This document shows positions 49,296 through 58,860 of a DNA stretch of 64,000 bases, piece after piece. The position numbers were made by a program, and so were the translations under genes. The first letter of the stretch is position 1, and the number at the start of each line of letters is the position of its first letter. The notes beneath the pieces were generated by a model. It did not search any database and had not been told where the DNA came from. It worked only from the letters and a program-made list of their open reading frames with translations. Source of the DNA: Metallyticus violacea (lineage: Eukaryota; Arthropoda; Insecta; Mantodea; Metallyticidae); the NCBI GenBank assembly GCA_030762175.1, contig CM060831.1, forward strand, positions 2,621,001 to 2,685,000, written 5' to 3'.

Positions 49296-49589
49296 TCTTG
49301 TTGAATTAAAAGGTAAAACTTATAAAATCATATCAACATATTAAACTCTCTTGACATTCCACATTAAAACTTTTTTTTTTTAAATTAAAAAGTAAGTTGG
49401 GACTACATTTGAGTCACTCGCTCATTGTCAACCAATTGACTAATGGATCTCTTCATGTATTAGCTGTGTGTGCTCTGGTGGTTTGTTGATGAACCTGTAC
49501 AATGTGTCATTTGCTCCTGGTATATCAAAATTCATAAGTCTGTGTTCACATTTTTTTTATAAATCTTTTCCAATATACTGAGTTCCTTT
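49296..49589 (-). mobile_element. Penelope-like element C-terminus plus 3' tail, left arm of an inverted pair
   Basis: On the minus strand this arm reads EHRLMNFDIPGANDTLYRF and INKPPEHTQ. This matches the RLMNFDVHD...FIRKPLEQ end of the Penelope-like GIY-YIG ORF seen at 63455-63600. The 3' untranslated tail runs out to TTTTAATTCAACAAGA. The arm is an imperfect inverted repeat of 49611-49920. Confidence 0.8.
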
Positions 49590-49610
49590 GGGTACTGAAC
49601 TGCTCTTAGC

Positions 49611-49920
49611 AAAGGAACTTAGTATATGGGAACAGATTTACAAAAAAAAATATGAACATAGACTTATGAATTTTGATATACCAGAAGCAGACAAAACATT
49701 ATACAGGTTCATTAACAAACCACCAGGGTGCACACAGCCATGTGTACATCCTACTTAAAGAGATCCATAAGTTGTGAATTGGTTGACAATGTGAGTAAGT
49801 GACTCACGAAACTAGTCCCAAAATACTTTTTAATTTAATAAAAAAGTTTTAATGTGAAATGTCAATAGAGTTTAATATGTTGACATGATTTTAGAAGTTT
49901 TATCTTTTAATTCAACAAGA
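49611..49920 (+). mobile_element. Penelope-like element C-terminus plus 3' tail, right arm of an inverted pair
   Basis: On the + strand this arm reads KKKYEHRLMNFDIP, then TLYRFINKPP, and ends in TTTTAATTCAACAAGA. It pairs with the left arm across a 21-base centre (49590-49610), and the innermost stems are AGTTCCTTT and AAAGGAACT. Together they could form a hairpin of about 300 base pairs in the Moesin pre-mRNA. The GIY-YIG core itself is missing from both arms. Confidence 0.8.
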
Positions 49921-50174
49921 TCAACCTTAATTCTACATTTCTTAGCTAAGAGCAGTTGTAAAATATTTCTTGAAAGAGATTTACACAAAATATGGTAAAT
50001 ATGGTACGGAGATGTCTGATTGTAATAAATTAACATTTTTTATGAGTACATTTAGCCAGTTTTTCTCTATAGATTAATAAGCTTTTGCATTTTATGGTTG
50101 GGGTTTAATGTTTCCTTGTATTCCTCATGGTATCTGTAAGTGTGAATGAGTAATTTACTAATGTCTTTTTGCAG

Positions 50175-50297
50175 GTGATGGGCCAGGATGTGAAAAAGGA
50201 AAATCCTCTGCAGTTCAAATTCCGTGCCAAATTCTATCCGGAAGATGTTGCTGAGGAACTGATTCAGGACATTACAATTAGATTATTTTACTTACAG
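50175..50297 (+). CDS. Moe: Moesin, window coding exon 2 (end of FERM F1, start of F2)
   Basis: The exon gives 41 residues that continue exactly from the LYKK end of the previous exon. Key stretches are [20 protein letters not shown] and [20 protein letters not shown], the diagnostic junction between FERM F1 and F2 in ERM proteins. The acceptor is TTTTTGCAG ending at 50174 and the donor is GTGAGT from 50298. Both ends are phase 0 and the length is 123 nt. No residues are missing between this exon and the previous one, although 44.5 kb separate them. Only two CpG dinucleotides remain in the exon. Confidence 0.97.
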
Positions 50298-50299
50298 GT

Positions 50300-51650
50300 G
50301 AGTTCTGCTTGAATACAATATCTCAGCATTTTATTTTGAGTCGTAGAATATTTTACCATTAGTTCTCATCACCATTTAATTTTATGACCATTTGTTTATT
50401 TTAATAGTTAGAACTTTTCCAACTATTAAATTTAAAATTGTGAGAGTCCTGGTTTTGGAAAAGGTACATTCTAGTTTACGTGCACAGTACAAAGCAAAAT
50501 GATTAAACTGTTACATGTGGTGGTGATAATGTTAAGCACTATTTATATGAAGTACTTTTAGATAACAAAAAATTATGATATACTTTCCAAAAATGAATAG
50601 CATTTTTCTGGTGCGTGCTGCATAAATGGAAGGTTCTTGCATATTGGAAATCCTGCTATACTTTCTGACTATAAAAATGCTGCCTTAAAAAATGGCATAT
50701 TATTTAACTTGAGGTGTAACTATTACAGACTATCCATAAATATTACAAATTTTCCGTATTACAGAATCACAGTTAAGTGGAAAATGAGCATGAAAAAATG
50801 AAATTATCAAAAAATAGAAAAACGTTGGTGCTTTACTACGCATATCATTTCACAACTAAGACTAAATCTTCACTTCCATCTAATATTTGACTGGTTGTGA
50901 AATCAACAAAAGTTAGATGGAGATCCAGATTTGTAGTTAATCAGTAGCAAATTTCTGTTTCGATTTATTTCACCTGTTACGTGTTCATATTCTATTGAAA
51001 CATTCCCAAATGAAAGTAAAGAGGAATTGTAATTTATCAATGTTGTATTTTCCTAAAAATGTTTTAAATGGATTAGATGTAAATTGGGGCAAAATTGCAG
51101 AAATGAAAGTGCATAGTAAAGTTATGTTTGAAATACTAAGTGTGCCTCGCAGTAACTCTTACAGAAAGCATGTTCATTGTTGTGAGAACAATTCAGGCCT
51201 ACATTAAAAGCACCTCACACTGGAGTTCTTCTGATCCAGAAGACAGTATAATAAGGAAAAGTATATTTTAATAAGAAATTTATACAAAAACAGCTTTTAG
51301 ATGCAAATTACTGAATAAGGAACTTTTTATTTGAGAAAAACTGGCAGGTAACTTGCGGTAATGTACAAATGCACATGATTTGAATTTTTAGACTGGCAGA
51401 GGATTCACTATGGGGTCACTGATAAGGATTGGCACCTCTTGACTGTTATTCCTCTTTTGCATAATACCTTCAGTTATAAACAGACCTGCAAATTATTCTG
51501 GATTATCAAGTGCATCTGGAAATAATTTACATTAGTTTTTTTATACATTATTTATTATGCAACATGGCAATGCATGTGGGATATCTCAATATTCCCGATT
51601 GTCAGTACACTGTTGTTCATTATGAAATCACAAAATCATTGTTTGGTAGT
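50300..51650. other. Intron sequence, nothing recognised
   Basis: AT-rich and CpG-poor. A 70-codon frame at 50995-51207 has no recognisable domain. Confidence 0.5.
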
Positions 51651-51659
51651 ATTATGCCA

Positions 51660-52450
51660 CTACTTGTGAACAGCTGCCTGAATTTCCTCGTTGCCAATTT
51701 TTTTACCTCTCAGCAAATCCTTCATGTTGTCAAATAAGGTTAGATCAGATGGAGCGAGATCCAGTGAATATGGCACAAGTGATCCCCAGCAATGCCAACT
51801 TTGCAATTGTAATGTTACTGGTATGGGAGTGCACATTGTCATGAAGGAACATTCCTGTTGACCACATTCTCATGCCTTTACTGAATCCTACATCTAAGGC
51901 TTGTAAGGGTCTCTCGGTTCACCTCACTGTTCAGTCTTTTTTGAGGAAGCCAGTCCATTAGCAGCATGTCTAAAGTGTCCCAAAAGACTTTTCACTTGCT
52001 TGCCTGCAGATGGAGCAGCATAAAATATCTTGGGCCAAGGAATTCTCTGGATGTTTCCATTGCAAGTCAGAACTTTCTTCTCTGGTGTGTATTTCCAATA
52101 ATCATTGACAGACTGTGTGTAGTCCCATGGAATACAATGTGTGCATACCTTTCACATTCAAATCGTGAATAATGGTGTGCAGGGTTATTTGGTCAAGGTC
52201 TATTGGATATTTACGCTCCCTGCTACTGGGAAACCCATTGCCAGAGTTGTAAATGCTCTTTTATCAGGAACTTCTTGACCACATACCACAGTTAAACATC
52301 TATTTTGTGCAGTTTTGATGTCTTCTTTCTTCCACAAAATTCATGCTGCCCATCTTTGTCCAAGAGTCTCCTTCCATCTTGTCCAAATCTTTCTGTATTT
52401 AAATTAACACTGTCCTTTCACTACACACTTTGCTTACAACCATTGCCTAG
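51660..52450 (-). mobile_element. mariner-type transposase relic, CpG-poor
   Basis: On the minus strand MFLHDNVHSHTS near 51830-51860 holds the second catalytic Asp (HHDNAPAHTA type), and VPYSLDLAPSDLTLFDNMKD with LLRGKKIGNEEIQAAV at 51670-51770 holds the third catalytic Asp and the following region. Upstream, PKIFYAAPSAGKQ near 52020 fits the segment before the DDE fold. Frames are broken, and few CpG remain. Confidence 0.85.
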
Positions 52451-52459
52451 CATCTGCTT

Positions 52460-54720
52460 GGCACACTAGTATTTCATCAACCTATGAGTAGATATGCCCA
52501 TAGATTGCATGGTTGGTATTAAAAATTTTATTGTAAATCATTTCTGAATACTGCTCAGGTGTATATATTTAAGACTAGTTCAAGAGAAGGCTTTATGGCC
52601 TTAACTCTGCCAGTTAAAATAACCGTTCTATTCTATTTCCTTCTGGCTATGAACCCGAATGAAAATAGTATCTGTTTTAAAAATAAAGGCATGTAATTAT
52701 TTAAAACCTAAAATATATAAAAATGCTTTCAATGAGGCAGGAGTTATGTGCTCTGCCAAATTTTAATTTTAAAAATGGGCCCCACTTGATAATAGTTTGA
52801 GAGATGTTGGCATCAGTAATTGAACTATTAACATCACATGACATTTAAATTTTGATCATAATTGGAATTAATGTATATAAATTTAATAGGAAGTTTAAGA
52901 TATAATCTGAAATATGTTACTTCTGCAGTTTATAATGCTTTAAACTATTTAAAATTAGGTTTTGCCCATATTTCTTATAACTTCCAGTTATCTTTTATGT
53001 CATAGTTGCCTTTTAAAAGTGCATTGTGTTTATGAAATGATTATAAAGATATTTGGATGAATCACAGTTATCAGAATATATAATTTCTCATGTGAAAGAG
53101 ATTACATGACTTATAAATTAAAGTGACATAGGAGATCTTTGACATTTTAGTCACTTACCAAATATGAAAGATGCACACTCATTATTTTTGGCCTTGATTG
53201 TCCTCTGTATAAACATTCCATTATGATATCTCAGCGTTGATGACTCTTGCAACATAAACATTCCACATAAATGTGAAGTTCTCTCAGATGCAGATATCTG
53301 TAATGTGTGACTCAACAGAGGGGGTAAAATCTTCCACAAAGAAACTTTGTTTACCAAGTATTTAACTGTGGAAAAGAACATTAAGACTTCTGATTATTTA
53401 AGTCCACTGCATACAGAGGGATGATTTATCTACATTTTTGACAGCAGAAACTTTCACCATAACTACAAATGACTTAATGTGCATATTAGATGAAGAGAGA
53501 CTTAATATTGATTGTGCCTAGATTCATATGACATTTGTATGAAGAGGAGGAAAATTAATGCAGATTGTATTTTAAAAGTTTTTTTTGTTTCCCCCCCTTA
53601 TTTGTTCACTTAAAATTTCAAAAAAGTATTCAGGATATTTCTTAAGTGGTGATACACATTAAAAGGATGAAATGTAGAAGAGTAAAAGAAAAAGTTTAAG
53701 TAACAATCAATTTGCAAACTGTATGCTTAAAATTCCTGGAGAATATTTCCCTTTAGCATCAGTATGAGGTTTATGCATGATGATAACAAAAGCACATTTT
53801 GCTGCAACTATAAGAACTAATTGAATGAATGGATTTTTTATTTCAGAAAACATTACAATTAAATTGACAGAAACAAAATATCTAAGAATTTAGCAACACC
53901 AAAACTGAAGTTCTTCCATATCCTAGCCACCAGGTTATATGTATGTAAACAATCCCTAAAATAAATAACCATATTCACAGCTGTGCCCTGAAGATCTTTC
54001 CCTATAATTCTCCACCTCTTATCTGACATTTTAATTATCACTATATAGCAGTTTGTCCCATTTTTCATCCTAGATACCATCCCTCCACTGTTTTACCATT
54101 TCTCATTCTATTAGATAATAAAATGTACTTTCCACTTTTCCCACATATAATACATTCTTCTTTAAAATTTTTCCTTGATCTTTTAATACCCCTAGACATA
54201 CCCATTATTGCACACAGATGCAAATATAGCATTTTAAGAACCACCTGTAAGTACAATTATATTGCAAAATGTAAAACCTTGTATGTTAAAGTCAATGAAC
54301 AGAAATACATTGTGTTTAATAATAACTGTTTACCTTAACTGCAAATGTTAACAAGCTTTATCATCCTACATTGGCTGCTGGGACAACACTGCTTTTTGCA
54401 ATACAAATTATTTTATAGCTTAAAGTAGTAATTTATCCTTATACATTTAAAAAAATTAAGAAAAATTTTGTTTTCATTAGTACAATGCATGATAATGTTG
54501 ACACGTCCAGACTTCATGCAACACATTGTGAACTATGCTCGCCATCCCCATCCTCCAAAATCACAATAGTTACTAAAACTGTAAATTTTGAAGTAATTCC
54601 AGAAATAACATTGCAAACATCCTATGAAATGTAATAATAAAAGTGCACTTTTTTTTCATAAATTTTAAGTGACCTTCATAAACTAAGGAGAAACTTTTTG
54701 TCAAATTTTATACCTAACTT
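52460..54720. other. AT-rich intron sequence, nothing recognised
   Basis: Minus-strand frames at 53151-53381, 53859-54080 and 54065-54256 were read and not assigned. No SINE was recognised. Confidence 0.5.
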
Positions 54721-54729
54721 TTATGCTCA

Positions 54730-55100
54730 ATATTGTCCACTAAACTTCACTAATGTTGGAAATGGAAGCACACAAGTAGTTCACACTAAAAATAACGCAG
54801 ATTCTGGTGTGCGCCCCTCTAGCCTTAATTATGACCGTCATTCTCATTAGGGCTCTGACGTTTCTTTGGTCGATAATGTCCCATCCTTCCGCCGAATGTT
54901 CTTTCGGGGAACCGCTCTCAAGTTCGTCTACAGACTCTTTCCCTGGGAACCTGGATTTATCCGAGAACACACAGCAATGCTACATAGACCATTGGTTACG
55001 GTGACGAGCTACTCTGTGCTCTCTGGTCAGAATTGATGAGGTAGCAGGTCGTCGTGACTTAGCGTCGTCGCTCTCGCACACGTAAACAATTCCGAGCCTC
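54730..55100 (-). mobile_element. Tc1-type transposase relic with internal deletion, CpG-rich
   Basis: On the minus strand VFSDKSRFPG (the first catalytic motif, FSDESRF type, with Glu changed to Lys) runs directly into SVDELESGSPKEHSAEGWDI and then NVRALMRMTVIIKARGAHTR, the C-terminal end of Tc1 transposases. The entire segment holding the second and third catalytic residues is therefore missing. The piece is markedly CpG-richer than the sequence on either side. Confidence 0.75.
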
Positions 55101-55116
55101 AACCGCTTAATTATCG

Positions 55117-55412
55117 GTCCTGGTGGTGTATGGTAACCATACTTGCCTGTAGACCCAAGATCGCTGCTGGTTCGATCCCCGTCAGGGTCGTTTTTTTTTT
55201 CTTCTTTTCTTTTTCGTTAAAATCCTAAGTATGGCTTCCTTCGGAATGGTATTAAAGCCGTGGATCCCGTGTCGTAGATTTACGGCGGAAAAAGAACCTC
55301 AAGCATGAAAGAAGGGACCTCTGAGCAAAATTTATCGGCCGTTTCACGCCCTGAATTGAATAGGATGCTGGTGACCGGATATGTTGAAGAGCGTTCATAA
55401 ATAAATCAACAA
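55117..55412 (+). mobile_element. SINE family 1 copy, full length
   Basis: The head is complete: TGGTGGTGTATGGTAACCAT (A-box region), then GACCCAAGATCGCTGCTGGT, then B box GGTTCGATCCCC. The TATGGCTTCCTTCGGAATGG, GTCGTAGATTTACGGCGG, AGCAAAATTTATCGGCCG and AATAGGATGCTGGTGACC blocks follow. It adjoins the Tc1 relic and shares its CpG richness, so the two may have arrived together or both be recent. Confidence 0.88.
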
Positions 55413-55419
55413 AAAATCA

Positions 55420-56975
55420 ACCACCTGTTGTATGGCGATTTCAGAGAGATGAGAAAGCGATCATCTCTTGACATCGGCCATATCTATGACTTCTGAAATA
55501 ACTATGCGTCTCGAAACCGTTTGTCTCTTGTACCATGGTATAAGGCGTGCATCTGGTTGTAGCAGAGTAACAGAGGCTGCATTCATCAATCAGGGCAATG
55601 ATTTCAGTACTCAAAGACATGATTTCAACATAACTTGTTGATAAAATGAAATGCCACAATCATTGTTGTTCATTCCAAACAAAGAGTGCCAGTTTTAAAA
55701 AGGAGGTAATGCAATAAAGCATAAAACATGCTTTAAGTTTAGTTCCTATTCAGCATGGTGACACCCTCAAGTGGATGAAACTCATTGTTAGCCTATAGCA
55801 TGAAGGTAAAGGTGACCAGGCGTTCAAACCCTAGCTATTGCATCCAAGAAAATAATTAACACATTTACCAATGGTACATATGTGCAACCCCACTGAAAAT
55901 TAGGTTTAAACTAAAAATTGCCCGAAATTTGCTGTAAGCCTCTTTTTTCGTCAATGAGTGTATAAAATGGGAGATTACTTCTTGGGTTCCATCATTAAAG
56001 CTTGCTTTATCATGTACCACATTTGCTTGTCACTGAACCTAGCTCAGTGGAGAGCAAGAAAGGCTTTGATTTGTTTATTAACACATTTGACTATTCTAAG
56101 TTATAACTAATGGCATGCATTTAGCTTTTTATTTCTCTTTACCCCCCAATTGCCCCTTCCTTCATAATCTCTGCACTACATTATTGTTTAGGTTGTGCCA
56201 CGTGCTTGACAAGCCACAATTGTTGCACAAACAACTTTAGCCAATCAGAGCACAGTATATAAGGGACAGCTTGGTTATTTTGCAGGATAAAATTTTAGGT
56301 GTGCATGTTATGAAATTAGGTTTACTACATGTATTCTTCTTCAGATGACCCTTAATAAACAAATGGATGGAATAATTGAATGAAACTGTGAAAGTTTATT
56401 ACTAAATTAAACAGGTATCAGGCATATGTATGCCATTGAAACCCTATACTTAATTAATGTGGATTTCTCATAATTACTTTTTATTTCAGTGACAACCACT
56501 GAAGTTTTGTGTTTCTTTTGAAAAGAATAAGTAAAGTTTCATTACAGTTAATGTTTTAATTGATAAATGTGTAATTTCTACATTTAATAGTTTGTTCAAC
56601 ACATGTTAGCTGCAGCAATAGAAGCAGCATCAGATAGATTTATTTAGAAGTAAACCCAACAGGGAGCAATTTAGAGCAAATCAAAGTGACATTGTAAGCT
56701 GTCCCTAATGTACTAGGGTGGATAAGTCTGGTAAATTTCAAGGAAATGGTAATAATTTTTATTTAGCTGCATGATTGTTAGTAAGCGTAATTTTTGTAAC
56801 ATTTTTGTTCAAATTTTCAAACAGATGTGGCACGGTTGGTTGTTGGCAGCTATCTTAAGTAATTGATATAAAAGAATTTGTAGAAATGGATAAAAATTAG
56901 TATATTGTGCAATGATAAAACATTTTTATTTAAAAAAATTATTGACTGCAACCTAGATACTAATTGAGCTGAAAA
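55420..56975. other. AT-rich intron sequence, nothing recognised
   Basis: No repeat or exon was recognised. A 72-codon minus-strand frame at 55441-55659 is not assigned. Confidence 0.5.
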
Positions 56976-56989
56976 AACTCTGTACCAGC

Positions 56990-57310
56990 ATTTAGGACCA
57001 TTTATTGCAAACATTATTTAAACGTAGCCTTACAAGCACTGCAGATACTGCATGTTCTGCATGCCCAATTAAGGTTTCTTCTAAAGAAATGGTCATTAAA
57101 ATTATCGATATTGTGATAGAAGACCATTACATTAAGATTCGTGAGATTAGGCATCTCGTATGAACTGGCATATAATATCCTGCATGAAGGAAGGACTGGT
57201 ACCAGTTACAACAGAACATTTACCTTTCAGGACAAGATGAAAATGTTGATCAAGACAAAGCAGTTTTGAATATTCTTGGTGAGTTAGCAAAAGGTGGACA
57301 GTAGTTTCTG
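56990..57310 (+). mobile_element. mariner-type transposase fragment
   Basis: The + strand reads SSKEMVIKIIDIVIEDHYIK then IREIRHLV, followed after a stop by ILHEGRTGTS. This matches the mariner linker and second helix-turn-helix (..EMV.KIHDIVLEDRR.K.REIAEA.GIS...ILHE.L). Only this N-terminal segment was recognised. Confidence 0.65.
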
Positions 57311-57319
57311 GTAGATTTC

Positions 57320-58700
57320 ATTTTCTGTTTATGCATTTATAGTAGAGCAGGTTAGTATCTCTCTTAATTCTGTACTGAACACATTGTAGGGGATGGTTTA
57401 TTGCACAGCTGTACTGCTCTCATCTTTCTCGCTTACAATTGTTTGTTACATTTATGCAGCTGAGAAGTTATCTCACCATACATTTACAAGAATTGTCTCG
57501 TACAAATCTATGCAAAATCATTTGCCAAGATTATTCAAAACTACAATTCTTCCCTCATCTATATTTCTTGGTATCATATATCATTCGTTCCTTTCACTAA
57601 TGAAAGTTATGTTATTTAAAGAGCCTAAGTGAATGGACTTAGAAGAAAGTTTTTGACTGCTTGAAAAGAAAAGAAATAAATGTGTACAAGATTCTCAATA
57701 GATCTTTTTGAGAGGTGAGTATGTTGTTCAATTTTTATAACTTTTTCACTTCGATATATCGAAATTCTGTATGTGCTTTTTAAATGCATAAATAAAAGAA
57801 AAAAACCATAATGATCCAAAACAGGCAAAAAAGATTTTAGACCTTAAAATATGCACACACAAAAAGAGGGGAATAATAACTGGCTTCTACCGACTCCAAA
57901 TGTACAGAAACATGTTCATTTCTATCTGACTTAATTTATCCACCCAGATAGATAAAAGGCATTTTGCTTAACTTCCAGTCTCTGGTCATTAGTTGCATCT
58001 CAGTCCTTACAGGAGCCATGTTAAGTTTTTTATATTTAATTCAATTGTTACTCTCTTTTAATTTCGACATTTTATTATTTCTAATTTCATACCTTGCTCT
58101 AATAATAACTTTCTGCCTTTTAATTTATGGGCACTGATTGCCTGTTGAGGTATATTTGAACTTTTTTTAAAAAAATAAAGAACACCTACTAGTAAACCAA
58201 CCCAGTACTTCAAGGCCCACAGCTGCTAAGGAAATGACAATTTTAAAGAAATATTTTGGGCGATTCAAATGGCTGTTCCCATTGGAGACATTTCTTTCTT
58301 AAAGTAAGCACAGTGAATTTATTTTTAGAGGTTACAAAAGTTCTGTGTACAGAAGTATATTAAAAATCAATTTGGGAATTGGAAGAATTAGAGAGAACTG
58401 AAATGCAATTGATAAGTGTTACTTCATTTAGTGTATAAGAAAATTTTATTCACATGCAGTTTATTTTTTTCTAGTGGTACGACTGAAAGTAACAAATCTG
58501 TAAAGGTTAGCAGTTAGAAGAGAGAATTCTCTGGGAAGCTTTGTGTAGAAATGCACCATTTAATTGCAGTAAACCATAAAGCGAATTCAATTAGTGTAAT
58601 CTGTAATGGGTCGATGAGGTCAATACTTGGAGGTCATCCCAGCCTCTTACACAATATCCTTTAATTGGCAGCAATTCAAAGACTAAGAGGGGGGGAAATG
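57320..58700. other. AT-rich intron sequence before exon 3, nothing recognised
   Basis: A 79-codon frame at 57393-57632 shows no domain. The acceptor region near 58700 is ordinary. Confidence 0.5.
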
Positions 58701-58708
58701 TGTTTCAG

Positions 58709-58860
58709 GTTAAGAATGCCATCTTGTCAGATGAAATTTATTGTCCACCTGAAACTTCAGTGCTGCTAGCATCTTATGCTGTTCAGGCTCGTCATGGTGA
58801 CTATAACAAATCGAACCACACTCCTGGCTTCCTTGCTAATGACAGACTGCTGCCTCAGAG
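58709..58860 (+). CDS. Moe: Moesin, window coding exon 3 (FERM F2 lobe)
   Basis: This 152-nt exon encodes the first half of the FERM F2 (acyl-CoA-binding-protein-like) lobe: [19 protein letters not shown], then [14 protein letters not shown], then [10 protein letters not shown], ending with two bases of an Arg codon. The acceptor is TTTCAG ending at 58708 and the donor is GTGAGT from 58861. It starts in phase 0 and ends in phase 2. The segment after GDYNK reads SNHTPG, where many ERM proteins have EVH. This is a loop position where ordinary divergence is expected. Confidence 0.97.

Larger units (their letters stand above)
5682..50174 (+). other. Moesin intron of 44,493 bp, repeat-filled
   Basis: The intron is bounded by a GTGAGT donor and a TTTTTGCAG acceptor, phase 0. 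Because exons 1 and 2 join without missing residues, no coding exon of the main isoform is hidden here. It contains most of the transposon relics in the window. The composition changes about 4 kb before the acceptor (see the CpG finding). An alternative promoter or non-coding exon inside it cannot be excluded by reading alone. Confidence 0.9.
50298..58708 (+). other. Moesin intron of 8,411 bp
   Basis: This is a phase 0, AT-rich and CpG-poor intron. It contains mariner and Tc1 relics, one SINE, and long stretches without any recognisable element (50300-51650, 52460-54720, 55420-56970, 57320-58700). Confidence 0.9.

Noticed and set aside
53859..54256. Two overlapping minus-strand frames as a retrotransposon relic
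   Set aside because: I looked for reverse-transcriptase, nuclease and zinc-knuckle motifs and found none that held up.
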